Shown here one piece after another: positions 56,116-64,000 of a stretch of 64,000 nucleotides of DNA (position 1 is the first letter of the stretch; the number at the start of each line of letters is the position of its first letter). The notes beneath the pieces were generated by a model, which saw only the letters and a list, made by a program, of their open reading frames with translations, was not told the DNA's origin and searched no databases. The stretch is taken from assembly GCA_964450955.1 (NCBI GenBank), contig CAYVFI010000010.1, positions 1 through 64,000 on the forward strand. Reading direction: 5' to 3'. The stretch comes from CAYNWT01 sp964450955 (GTDB taxonomy: Bacteria; Planctomycetota; Planctomycetia; Planctomycetales; Planctomycetaceae). Position numbers and translations under genes: made by a program.

Positions 56116-56856
56116 CTATGTTGTTTTGTTTCCACACAAAGCCGCGATTGGATCTGTAACCCCCACCGGGTTCAATGTGTAGAACATCTCGCCCGCTTCA
56201 AACCCCGAAGCCGTCCCAAGCATACTGGCTTGAGACTCAACAAGTTTCAAAATTTGTTCTTCTCGTTGACCGAACTGAGTCTTGTAAGCCCTTACTGAAT
56301 CCAATTTTAGGGCGATTGTATCCGAAATATCCACGACAAAGCGGTCGGAAGATCGTTCAGGCAGTCCCTTCAGGCGTAGTGGATACCACATTTGGTTCGA
56401 CACACGATGGACGGGAAGGTCGTCAAACTCCGCATCCCACTTTGTCAGGCGCGAGTAGAACACGGCCGCGTCGGTAATCTGGACAGTTTGCCAATGGTCG
56501 GGCGACGCAAGCGGTGTCTTGCCCGCAATGCCCAGAACCAGCTTTGGTCGGTACCTTCGAAACACTTTTGCCAGGGCGACTCGAACTTCATATCCGTCAA
56601 AAAGCCGCCGATTCGGGAAATCCAGGTTCTCTCGAACCGCCACACCCAGAACTTTCGCTGCCTCCGCTGCTTCGGCCAATCGAACCTCAGGCCCCGGACT
56701 CAGCGGGGTTGGCTCACCGTCTGTGAGGTCCACGATCCCGACACGATAACCCTGCTTCGCAAGGCTAGCCAGTGTTCCACCACAGCCAATCTCCACATCA
56801 TCCGGATGCGCGCCGACGGCAATCACATCAAGAGGTTCAGGGAGTTCTATGGTCAT
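56116..56856 (-). CDS. LmbE/BshB-type deacetylase
   Basis: The 246-residue protein has the LmbE zinc motif AHPDDVEIGCGG (about 17-28), the segment LTDGEPTP, FPNRRLFDG, and the third zinc-ligand region SPDHWQT. These are features of N-acetylglucosaminyl deacetylases such as BshB1 (bacillithiol), MshB and GPI deacetylases. BshB-like function is likely by similarity, but no BshA/BshC gene is seen nearby. It is preceded by a gene for an alpha/beta-hydrolase and followed by the PP2C gene. Confidence 0.85.
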   Translation of the reverse strand: MTIELPEPLDVIAVGAHPDDVEIGCGGTLASLAKQGYRVGIVDLTDGEPTPLSPGPEVRLAEAAEAAKVLGVAVRENLDFPNRRLFDGYEVRVALAKVFRRYRPKLVLGIAGKTPLASPDHWQTVQITDAAVFYSRLTKWDAEFDDLPVHRVSNQMWYPLRLKGLPERSSDRFVVDISDTIALKLDSVRAYKTQFGQREEQILKLVESQASMLGTASGFEAGEMFYTLNPVGVTDPIAALCGNKTT

Positions 56857-56932
56857 GCGGCAGGTCCGTTCTTTATTCCACCCGGGGTATTCGCCGGAGA
56901 AGCGGCAATATGAACAGCACTTTGCCTGAACT

Positions 56933-57817
56933 TCAAGAGCCTGAGACGTCAGAAAGGAAGTCCAGCACGATTCGCTTCAATCGATGCGGGTGCGTCAGGA
57001 ACGGCAACCGGCCGCAAGTGTGCAGCCACTCTACAGGAACGTCCGGCATTGCTTGTTCCAACTTATCCTGAGCTTCCACCTGAATCGGACTATCTCCTTC
57101 ACATCGAACCAGCATCGTCCGTGACGCGATGTCCGCCAGGTCATTCGTGCAGTCGAACTTCTTCAGCAAACCGGCCATTCCGGCCAAACGCGCAATCGGA
57201 GTTCCCGCCAGGTTCTCTTCCGCGAACGACCACCGCGATTCATCAAACGGGGGGAACCACGGCCGGTGATTCTGCCGCAGAATACCAATCGCTCCGGGAA
57301 CAGAACCCAGCTTCCCCGGACACCACGCACCCAACGACAAGGCCATGCGTTCCGTCAAAGACAGCCGACAGCTGGCAAACCCGCCCTGCACGATTGCTTT
57401 GTGCAACCGGCTACTATTCTGCTTCATTGCGGCAAAAGCCGTCATGCACCCGGCGCCAGTCGCGAACACCGAAAATTTCTCGTGTTCGAACTTGTCGGCG
57501 ATCCCAAACAACAACGCTGCCAAATCGGATTCAGATCGCAAACCAGCGGGATAGTCAAACAGTACGCAGCGGTATTCCTCACGCAGCAACCAAACGGTCA
57601 GGCTGTACAGATCCAGATTTCCGCTAAGCCCGTTTAGGAAATAAAGCGGCGGGCCTTCGCCAATCGACCGACCAGCAATAGATCGACCATCGATATCCAC
57701 AGTCCACGATTCACTCTGCGCACGGAATTCACGAAGAACGTCCTGCCACGAAAGTGGAGTCGGACACGGCTCGAAAGGTTCTTCGTTATCAACGACGTTC
57801 GCTTGAACCGGTTCCAT
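56933..57817 (-). CDS. Alpha/beta-hydrolase-fold protein lacking canonical catalytic residues
   Basis: The 294-residue protein has the alpha/beta-hydrolase layout: PLYFLNGLSGNLDL (oxyanion strand), CVLFDYPAGLRSESDLAALL, and the nucleophile-elbow region FATGAGCMTAFAAM. There the GxSxG serine is replaced (GAGCM). The acidic residue in LVRCEGDSPI is kept, but the His region usually reading GHxPxxExP reads GRLPFLTHPHRL. It therefore may not be a working serine hydrolase. It starts 6 bp after the stop of the TIM-barrel gene, so the two are coupled. Confidence 0.72.
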   Translation of the reverse strand: MEPVQANVVDNEEPFEPCPTPLSWQDVLREFRAQSESWTVDIDGRSIAGRSIGEGPPLYFLNGLSGNLDLYSLTVWLLREEYRCVLFDYPAGLRSESDLAALLFGIADKFEHEKFSVFATGAGCMTAFAAMKQNSSRLHKAIVQGGFASCRLSLTERMALSLGAWCPGKLGSVPGAIGILRQNHRPWFPPFDESRWSFAEENLAGTPIARLAGMAGLLKKFDCTNDLADIASRTMLVRCEGDSPIQVEAQDKLEQAMPDVPVEWLHTCGRLPFLTHPHRLKRIVLDFLSDVSGS

Positions 57818-57823
57818 ATGACA

Positions 57824-58741
57824 TCAGGAGTCAGAGACGGTGGGCTGCAGGACTTGCTCATGAAGATAACGAACAGACCCGGCCAACAGCGAGTTGTAAT
57901 CGGAAACCCAAAGGCGTTCGGACCAAACATTCAACTCGTAGGCCCCACGATAGCCGGCCTGATCAAACGCCCGCACAATTTCCGGCAACGGTACTTTGCC
58001 ATTGCCCGGGCATCGTTGTTCGTAAAGCGCCGCACCCGCCACGTAGTCGCTTAAGTGAACCGACGCCACATGTGGAGCGATTTCCGGGATGCGTTCCAAC
58101 AACTTTGGCGTGTCGCCCAGATGAAAGGTATTGAAAGCCAGTTTCACAGACGGATGGTTAACCCGACCAAGCACTTCCAGGCCATGGTCCAGCGTGTGAA
58201 CCATCGATAGATGGCCCGAACCGGCCTTCCGCATAGGCATGAGCGCAAGTTGAACGCCGTAACGATCGGCGTAGTCGCCAAGCTTCAGGAGAGCGTGACG
58301 CGTGTTTCGAATCGCGTGCTTACGAGTGTGAGCACCCCGATCGCCGCTGGTCACAATCAATACGTTTGAACCAGCACGCCGAGCTAGCCTTACGCTTCGA
58401 GCCGCATCTTTGACAGCTTCCTTAAACTTCATCCCGTTCGCGCCGGCAAAACCGCCGGCAAACGACAGGCTGGTCGCGCGGAGGCCGGATTGCTTCAGGA
58501 ACTGGAGAGCCTGCTCTTCACCGCACTCTTCCATTTTCCATCGCCACAACCCGATGCCGCAGACACCTTGTCGAGCAAACTGAACCAGGTCGTCCCGCAT
58601 GTTCCAGCGGCGAGTCGTGAACTGGCTAATGGACAGACGCAAATCGCAGCAGGTTCGCAGCTTGCTGGTCTCATCAAGCCAGTTAGTCGGCGAGAGAACC
58701 AGTTCAGCAGCAGCACGGGGCGCGACGGTTGTTTCTTGCAC
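57824..58741 (-). CDS. Sugar phosphate isomerase/epimerase-like TIM-barrel protein
   Basis: The sequence has the xylose-isomerase-like TIM-barrel pattern: LSISQFTTRRWNMRDDLVQFARQGVCGIGLW near the start, LRATSLSFAGGFAG, VLIVTSGDRG, LALMPMRKAG, LAFNTFHLGD and VASVHLSDYVAGA. The frame is open upstream of residue 30, so the true start is not certain; 58741 is used as upper bound. Substrates vary widely in this family. It is followed with a 6-bp gap by the alpha/beta-hydrolase gene. Confidence 0.78.
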   Translation of the reverse strand: MQETTVAPRAAAELVLSPTNWLDETSKLRTCCDLRLSISQFTTRRWNMRDDLVQFARQGVCGIGLWRWKMEECGEEQALQFLKQSGLRATSLSFAGGFAGANGMKFKEAVKDAARSVRLARRAGSNVLIVTSGDRGAHTRKHAIRNTRHALLKLGDYADRYGVQLALMPMRKAGSGHLSMVHTLDHGLEVLGRVNHPSVKLAFNTFHLGDTPKLLERIPEIAPHVASVHLSDYVAGAALYEQRCPGNGKVPLPEIVRAFDQAGYRGAYELNVWSERLWVSDYNSLLAGSVRYLHEQVLQPTVSDS

Positions 58742-59308
58742 GGAAAATTCCTGAGGGGATGACAGGAGAAGCGGGCGGTCGATCGCAAACGAAGTTAGGC
58801 TTAGCGGCCCTGAGTCCGGTTCAAAGAAGGCACGCGAAACAGGTTCCTGCAGATACGATCGCTGTTTTGCATTACTTCCCTCTTCGACTCAGTACGTCAC
58901 ACAAAGCGCTTCGACCCCAAGCGCATTACCTTACCCGGCCAAATAAAAAACGCAATCGCGGTTATGCTCAATGACACAAACGTTTGAGTTCCAACAAGAC
59001 GACGCGAACAAGACTTGACGGCAGCGGCCATTCTTTGCTCGCCCGCTTTTTTGCACGGAAGAAGTCTTACTTCGAACCGCACGAACGCCGAATCCGCGAT
59101 CAGAGGAATCATCGCTGCGAACGGCGTGCAGGGCTTCCGGCTACAACGGCACAAAAGCGAGCGTATCAAATCTCCCGTAAATCAATCACTCACCGACCTG
59201 CCGCCACGCCAACAAAAAAACGCACAATCAAGCCTGCGCGTTGTGGCAGTATTTGAGCTCTTGCGACAACCACTTAGCCTGCGGCCAGTGGCAACTGTCG
59301 GGACGGAC
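58742..59308. other. Intergenic region without gene
   Basis: Between the TIM-barrel gene start and the stop of the Rieske-SufT fusion (both minus). I see no gene with convincing features, no RNA gene and only poly-A/T-rich short stretches. It should carry the promoter of the TIM-barrel gene and the end of the suf transcript. Confidence 0.6.
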
Positions 59309-60040
59309 TTAGAAAATGCCAAGCTGGTCCCGCGCGTCGTCCGTCATCCGCTCTGGAGTCCACGGCGGTGTCATGGTCAGCTTAATCTCAGCTTCTTCGA
59401 CCGTCTCCAGTCGCTCAAGAGCCATCTTGGCCTGCTGGATAATCTGCGGTCCCGCCGGGCACGCCGGACTTGTTAGTGTCATGTCTACGGCGACCTTCGC
59501 ATCGTCCTGCTGCTCGACGTTGTAAACCAGGCCAAGGTCAACAATGTTAATCATCAACTCGGGATCGATAACCTGCTTCAACGCATCGATTAATTCAGAA
59601 TCGCTGGTTTCCTGGTTCAATACGGCACCGAGCTCGACCTCCTGTGGAACCGCCGGCAAAGCCGGAACCTGACCAGCAACAGGCAAAGCCGCCTTGGTGG
59701 CCTTGCTGTCCGAAGCAGTTGAGTTCGAACCCTTAGGACCGGCATAGATATCGTCGCCACGCACTTCGACATCGAAAGTCCGAATCGCTCCCGTCGCCGG
59801 CATGCAGAGCGCCTCACCCGTGGTCACATCGAACCGAGCACCGTGCCGCGGGCAGGTAATCTCATTTCCTTCAACTTTGGCGTCGCCAAGCGGCTGTTGG
59901 TCGTGAGAGCATGTGTCTTCGACGGCGTAAACTTTGCCATCAATCAAAGCCAACAGCGCGGGGTAATCGTCGATTTCGACGATCATCTGACCGGCGTCTT
60001 TCAGTTCAGCAAGCGTTGCGACTTGTTCCATAGCGGACAT
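59309..60040 (-). CDS. Rieske [2Fe-2S] ferredoxin fused to a SufT/MIP18-like domain
   Basis: The N-terminal part (about 1-95) is a Rieske ferredoxin with CSHDQQPL and CPRHGARFD (the C-x-H and C-x2-H ligands). A Ala/Pro-rich linker follows. The C-terminal part (about 145-243) is a DUF59/MIP18-type domain (DPELMINIVDLGLVYNV, DMTLTSPACPAGPQI), as in SufT. ATG at 60040 is used; 60076 and 60031 are in-frame alternatives. It lies downstream of sufC, sufB and sufD, so a role in Fe-S cluster maturation is strongly suggested. The fusion may couple electron supply to cluster delivery; this is inference. Confidence 0.88.
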   Translation of the reverse strand: MSAMEQVATLAELKDAGQMIVEIDDYPALLALIDGKVYAVEDTCSHDQQPLGDAKVEGNEITCPRHGARFDVTTGEALCMPATGAIRTFDVEVRGDDIYAGPKGSNSTASDSKATKAALPVAGQVPALPAVPQEVELGAVLNQETSDSELIDALKQVIDPELMINIVDLGLVYNVEQQDDAKVAVDMTLTSPACPAGPQIIQQAKMALERLETVEEAEIKLTMTPPWTPERMTDDARDQLGIF

Positions 60041-60118
60041 GGCAGGTTCCAGCAGTCGGGCCCGCATCGCGGACAAAAAGCAGAGGGGAAATAATCAGTC
60101 CGCAGGGCGGACCTGACT

Positions 60119-61447
60119 CTACACGTCGGTCAGACGTTCGATACCAAGTTTGCGTTCGACCGCCTGGCTAAGCGTCTCGCGAACGATCTCAACAGGAATA
60201 CGGTCGTAGACCTGATGAAAGAAACCTTCCACGATCATGTGCATCGCTTCGAACTTCGTCATCCCACGCGCCATGGCGTAGAAAATTTGTTCCTCGTCAA
60301 CACGGCCGGTCGTCGCACCGTGAGTACAACGCACGTCGTCGGCTTCAATTTCGAGCCCCGGAATCGCATCGCAGCGAGCATCAGGACTTAGCATCATGGC
60401 GTCCGATTTTTGATAACCGTCGGTCTGCTGCGCGATCTTGTCGACTTTGATCATGCCACGCCAGACGACCTTGGACTGATCGCGAAGGACTTCCTTGTAA
60501 AGCAAGTCACTGGTCGTGTCGGGAGCGTGATGTGTTTGCTGCGTGTAGTAGGAAATCGTTTGACGTTCGGTCGCGAATGTGACACCGTTGACCTGCCCGT
60601 GAGCACCGCGACCATCCAGGTGCACGTCCTGATGCAAGTGAGCCAACTTCGATCCAATCCCACCGACCGTCCACTGCAGCGAACCGTCTTTGGCGACTCG
60701 ACCGGCTTGGTGAGCAATGTGGTACGTCTTTTGGTTCCAGTTTTGAAGTTGCACATACCGCAGGCGAGCACCCTGCCCGACCAGCAGCTCAACCGCACCA
60801 ATATGCAGCCCCTTGAGGTCAGGGGAAGCCGAAACGGTTTCTTCCAGCAGGGTGGCGGAGGCACCGTCTTCCAGGATGACAAGGGTGTGGCTAAGGTCCG
60901 CGGCTCCATCTGACGCCAAAGCAATCAGGCTGTGCAGCGGTTGTTTGAGTTCGACATTTCGTGGGACGTAGAGCAGTGTTCCGCCAGTTCTGAACGCCGC
61001 ATGCCAGGCAGAGAAGCGGTCAGTATCAACCTGAACCGCCTTCTTCATCAGGATCGGTTCCAACAACTCGCGGTGCTGTTCCAGCAACACATTGAGATCC
61101 CCGAACAGAACACCCTGCTCTGTGAAAGACTGATCAACTTTGCTGCCTGTGCAGACGCCATCAACGTGGGTGATGTTCCCGGCGAATTCAGCCCGGTCCT
61201 GCATCAACGTTTCGAACGTCGCGTCAGAGCCGTCCGACTTGATGCTGTACTTCGCCGGTCGGAACGTTCGCAAATCGACCCGCTTCCACTCTTCGGGATC
61301 GAGTTCGGTCGCGTACTTCTCTTCAAAGACCTCATACGCCGCGCGGCGAGCGTCTTTGATCCAATCCGCTTCATTGCGGGAGGAGAGGAACGCTTCGAAA
61401 GTTTCGGTGTCGAAACCGGGAATTGATACTGGTGATGCTGTTGTCAT
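60119..61447 (-). CDS. sufD: Fe-S cluster assembly protein SufD
   Basis: The frame opens at 61462, but ATG at 61447 (MTTASPVSIPGF) is preferred. The 442-residue protein has the SufB/SufD-type beta-helix core with HTLVILEDGASATLLEE, HIGAVELLVGQGARLRYVQLQNW, and the C-terminal CTHGATTGRVDEEQIFYAMARG (RCTHGAT...), typical of SufD. It is the scaffold partner of SufB and SufC. The gap to sufB is 237 bp and holds palindromic repeats; the Rieske-SufT gene starts 78 bp downstream. Confidence 0.93.
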   Translation of the reverse strand: MTTASPVSIPGFDTETFEAFLSSRNEADWIKDARRAAYEVFEEKYATELDPEEWKRVDLRTFRPAKYSIKSDGSDATFETLMQDRAEFAGNITHVDGVCTGSKVDQSFTEQGVLFGDLNVLLEQHRELLEPILMKKAVQVDTDRFSAWHAAFRTGGTLLYVPRNVELKQPLHSLIALASDGAADLSHTLVILEDGASATLLEETVSASPDLKGLHIGAVELLVGQGARLRYVQLQNWNQKTYHIAHQAGRVAKDGSLQWTVGGIGSKLAHLHQDVHLDGRGAHGQVNGVTFATERQTISYYTQQTHHAPDTTSDLLYKEVLRDQSKVVWRGMIKVDKIAQQTDGYQKSDAMMLSPDARCDAIPGLEIEADDVRCTHGATTGRVDEEQIFYAMARGMTKFEAMHMIVEGFFHQVYDRIPVEIVRETLSQAVERKLGIERLTDV

Positions 61448-61462
61448 TGTGGCGAATCCCAC

Positions 61463-61684
61463 GAGTCAGTCGCGGAGCGACGGCACGTGCTAGCCTCGGG
61501 TTTCAACCCGAGGGAAACGGGTCAGAGTTGTTTGAAGCCGCGGAGCGGCGACAGGTGTTAATGTTCGCAAAGCCTCGCCTGCCGTCGCTCCGCGACTCAG
61601 ACGCATTCTTTTTGCAGAGCCTCGGACTGAAGTCCGAGGCTATCGCATATCGTTGCTCCGCAACTTGCCGTCGACTAAGCAGGA
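61463..61684. repeat. Nested palindromes between sufB and sufD
   Basis: Three structures: CCTCGGGTT...AACCCGAGG (61494-61513); AGCCTCGGACT...AGTCCGAGGCT (61618-61641); and an 18-bp perfect inverted repeat, AGTCGCGGAGCGACGGCA (61468-61485) with its complement at 61580-61597. The stretch has no gene. It could be a mobile repeat family or act in mRNA stability inside the suf operon. Confidence 0.85.
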
Positions 61685-63094
61685 CTAACCAACCGAGCCT
61701 TCCATTTGCAGTTCGATGAGACGGTTCATTTCAACCGCGTATTCCATCGGAAGCTCTTTCACCAATGGCTCAATGAATCCGGTTACGATCATTGACGAAG
61801 CTTCGTCTTCGGTCAGGCCGCGGCTCATCAGATAGAAGAGCTGTTCTTCGGCAATCTTGGAAACACTGGCTTCGTGTTCGATCGCGACGTTCTCTTCATC
61901 GACTTCGATGTACGGATACGTATCGCTTCGGCTATCCGGGTCGAGAATCAGAGCGTCACAAAGTACGTTTGACTTACAGTTACTGGCGTCATTATCGACT
62001 TTAACCAGACCACGGTAACTTGAACGACCGCCGCCCTTGCTGATGCTCTTCGAGATAATCTTGCTGCTGGTATTCGGAGCACAATGGACCATTTTTGCAC
62101 CAGCATCCTGATGCTGACCATCGTTGGCGAACGCAATCGACAGTGTCTCACCACTGGCACCAGGTTCCATCAAGTAGATGGCTGGGTACTTCATGGTGAC
62201 CTTGGAACCGAGGTTCCCGTCGACCCATTCCATGACAGCGTTTTCGTACGCCATCGCTCGCTTGGTCACGAGGTTGTAGACATTGTTCGACCAGTTTTGG
62301 ATGGTCGTGTAGCGGGCTCGTCCACCCTTCTTAACCACGATCTCAACCACAGCCGAGTGCAAACTGTCACTGCTGTAAGTCGGAGCCGTACAGCCTTCGA
62401 CATAGTGAATGTTCGCGCCTTCATCGACGATGATGAGCGTACGTTCAAACTGACCCATGTTTTCCGTGTTGATGCGGAAATAGGCCTGCAAAGGGAATTC
62501 AATATTCACGCCCGGTGGAACGTAGATAAACGAGCCACCCGACCAGACTGCTGAGTTCAACGCAGCAAACTTATTGTCTTCCGGCGGGATAATGGTTCCG
62601 AAGTACTCACGAAAGATCTCCGGATGGTCACGCAGTGCTGAGTCGGTGTCGGTGAACAGCACGCCCTGGTTCGCGAGGTCTTCCTGCAAGCTGCCGTAGA
62701 CCACTTCAGATTCGTACTGAGCCTTCACGCCGGCCAGAAACTTCTTTTCCGCTTCCGGAATTCCAAGGCGGTCGTAGGTCTTGCGGATGTCATCCGGGAC
62801 ATCGTCCCACGAGCGTTCCTGCTTATCCGACGCCTTCACGTAGTAGAAGATGTCCTGAAAGTCGATGCCCGAAAGATCGGCTCCCCAGTTTGGCATCGGG
62901 CGTGAATCGAAGATCTCAAGTGAACGCAGACGGAAGTCTGTCATCCAGCCTGGTTCTTTTTTCATGTCCGAAATCTGACGAACCATATCCGCATCCAGAC
63001 CCTTGCGGCTCTTGAATGCGTAGTCGTCTTCAGGGTAATGGAACCCGTACTGGTAGTCGCCAATATCCGGATCTTCTTTGACGTCTGTAGACAT
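61685..63094 (-). CDS. sufB: Fe-S cluster assembly protein SufB
   Basis: The 469-residue protein matches SufB: the segment NWGADLSGIDFQDIFYYVKAS, FIYVPPGVNIEFPLQAYFRIN, TLIIVDEGANIHYVEGCTAP, MKYPAIYLMEPGASGETLSIAFANDGQHQDAGAKMVHCAPNTSSKIISKSIS, and EHEASVSKIAEEQLFYLMSRGL. It forms the SufBCD scaffold. It lies between sufC and sufD; the spacing to sufC is 108 bp and to sufD 237 bp, with palindromes in both gaps. Confidence 0.95.
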   Translation of the reverse strand: MSTDVKEDPDIGDYQYGFHYPEDDYAFKSRKGLDADMVRQISDMKKEPGWMTDFRLRSLEIFDSRPMPNWGADLSGIDFQDIFYYVKASDKQERSWDDVPDDIRKTYDRLGIPEAEKKFLAGVKAQYESEVVYGSLQEDLANQGVLFTDTDSALRDHPEIFREYFGTIIPPEDNKFAALNSAVWSGGSFIYVPPGVNIEFPLQAYFRINTENMGQFERTLIIVDEGANIHYVEGCTAPTYSSDSLHSAVVEIVVKKGGRARYTTIQNWSNNVYNLVTKRAMAYENAVMEWVDGNLGSKVTMKYPAIYLMEPGASGETLSIAFANDGQHQDAGAKMVHCAPNTSSKIISKSISKGGGRSSYRGLVKVDNDASNCKSNVLCDALILDPDSRSDTYPYIEVDEENVAIEHEASVSKIAEEQLFYLMSRGLTEDEASSMIVTGFIEPLVKELPMEYAVEMNRLIELQMEGSVG

Positions 63095-63112
63095 TTCTTC
63101 GTTCCCTGTAAA

Positions 63113-63169
63113 TCAGGCTCAGCCTGAAAAATATTGATCCGTTGATGGTCCGTCAGGCACAACCTGACG
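63113..63169. repeat. Two short palindromes between sufC and sufB
   Basis: TCAGGCT-C-AGCCTGA at 63113-63127 and CGTCAGG-5 nt-CCTGACG at 63151-63169. Together they form part of a repetitive intergenic stretch in the suf operon. Confidence 0.75.
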
Positions 63170-63202
63170 ACCTACTTCCTGTTTATACGGTCGGAACCAG
63201 CG

Positions 63203-64000
63203 TTAGCCCGCAACCGCTTCTTCCGGAGCTTCCTCAGCAGCAGCTTCCGGATGGCGTTCTCGAACACCGGCGTATCCGTTTTCGTGCAGGTCGGCCGCAA
63301 GTGACTTGTCACCTGTCTCGACAATGCGACCAGCAAGCATGACGTGCGTGAACTGTGGTGGGTTGAACTCAAGCAGCCGTTCGTGGTGAGTAATAATCAA
63401 CACGCCCATATTCGGACCGGACAGCTTGTTGACCCCTTCGCTAACAACCTTCACCGCGTCACTGTCCAAACCACTGTCGGTCTCGTCCAGAATCGCGAAC
63501 TTTGGCTGCAACATCGCGAGCTGGAGAATCTCCATTCGCTTCTTTTCACCACCAGAGAAGCCATCGTTGAGGTAACGACGAGCGAACTCGGTATCCATAT
63601 CAAGTTCTTCCATGCGCGACTTTAGTTCCTTGCGGAAGTCTCGCATCCCCATCAACGCTTCACCTTCTTTGCGTTCCGGGTTCTTGATGTTCGAAACGGC
63701 GTGGCGAAGGAAGTCAGCGACCTTCACACCTGGAATCGTGACTGGGTACTGGAACGCCAGAAACATTCCCAACCGGGCGCGTTCGTTCGGATCAAGTTCG
63801 TTCAGTTCGGCGCCGTCGATTTCGACTTTACCGCCGGTGATCTCATAGTGCGGGTGTCCCGCTAAAGCATAAGCCAGAGTGCTTTTGCCAGAACCGTTGG
63901 GACCCATCAGGGCGTGAACTTCGCCCTGCTTGATTTCCAGATTCACGCCTTTGAGGATAGGCGTGTCGGCGACAGCGACTTGTAGGTCACTAATCTTCAG
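63203..64000 (-). CDS. sufC: Fe-S assembly ATPase SufC (5' end outside window)
   Basis: The frame is open to the right edge: residues LKISDLQVAVADTPILKGVNLEIKQ run through the last 54 bases, so the ATG is probably one codon beyond 64000. A GTG at 63946 would cut off the conserved first strand. Walker A is MGPNGSGKST, the signature is FSGGEKKRMEILQ, Walker B is FAILDETDSGLD, and the His switch is in IITHHERLL. SufC is the ABC ATPase of SufBCD. The C-terminal 25 residues are acidic and Ala-rich. Confidence 0.95.
   Translation of the reverse strand: MKISDLQVAVADTPILKGVNLEIKQGEVHALMGPNGSGKSTLAYALAGHPHYEITGGKVEIDGAELNELDPNERARLGMFLAFQYPVTIPGVKVADFLRHAVSNIKNPERKEGEALMGMRDFRKELKSRMEELDMDTEFARRYLNDGFSGGEKKRMEILQLAMLQPKFAILDETDSGLDSDAVKVVSEGVNKLSGPNMGVLIITHHERLLEFNPPQFTHVMLAGRIVETGDKSLAADLHENGYAGVRERHPEAAAEEAPEEAVAG

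Noticed and set aside
58897..59169. Minus-strand 90-codon frame with a hydrophobic stretch
   Set aside because: No ribosome binding site and Cys/Arg-rich random-looking composition.

Overview
The window looks like a chromosomal segment of a planctomycete (Planctomycetota, probably order Planctomycetales). The evidence is a giant surface protein with the planctomycete-type N-terminal motif LEDRTLL, a secreted SHD1/WD40 protein, a DUF5117-type zinc metalloprotease, several signal-peptide proteins of planctomycete type, a RAYT remnant and many short palindromic intergenic repeats. No tRNA, rRNA or CRISPR array was found. A run of 100 N at 53324-53423 marks a draft assembly gap. All assignments come from reading the sequence; no database search was run.

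Region 1-13427 is a single minus-strand gene that leaves the window on the left. It encodes at least 4,475 residues: LEDRTLL motif, FG-GAP-like repeats, two large paralogous modules (each a strand-rich cassette plus a long right-handed beta-helix array), several PKD-like domains, and an Asp/Gly-rich tail with a 183-bp higher-order repeat. Region 13428-14307 has no gene.

Region 14308-31454 holds housekeeping and secreted proteins: a PilB/GspE-like ATPase with an abnormal Walker A motif, dapA, a 3-hydroxyisobutyrate-dehydrogenase-like gene divergent from a class IV aminotransferase, a PmtA-like methyltransferase, an EF-hand protein, a secreted hypothetical protein, a STAS protein, a gluzincin-like secreted peptidase, a HAD / FabZ-like / trmB plus-strand run, a SUKH protein, the SHD1/WD40 protein and pyrD.

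Region 31687-44291 holds an FHA protein, an ATP-grasp enzyme next to a C4 zinc-ribbon coiled-coil protein, the dnaG-rpoD pair, a Ser/Lys-rich secreted protein, a transglutaminase-like protein and ppdK. Good intrinsic terminators follow several of these genes.

Region 44559-48124 is an accessory patch. It has a PD-(D/E)XK-type protein, the C-terminal remnant of a RAYT transposase, and a compact element (46421-47486) in which a two-domain Y1/HUH transposase-family gene lies between inverted 110-bp REP doublets. The two halves of this transposase keep complementary parts of the active site, which makes it the most unusual object in the window.

Region 48473-64000 holds small membrane proteins, a GT-C-type membrane protein, the metalloprotease interrupted by the assembly gap, a PP2C phosphatase, an LmbE deacetylase, an alpha/beta-hydrolase that seems to lack its catalytic residues, a TIM-barrel isomerase-like protein, and the iron-sulfur assembly cluster sufC-sufB-sufD followed by a Rieske-SufT fusion. 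Palindromic repeats lie between the suf genes.
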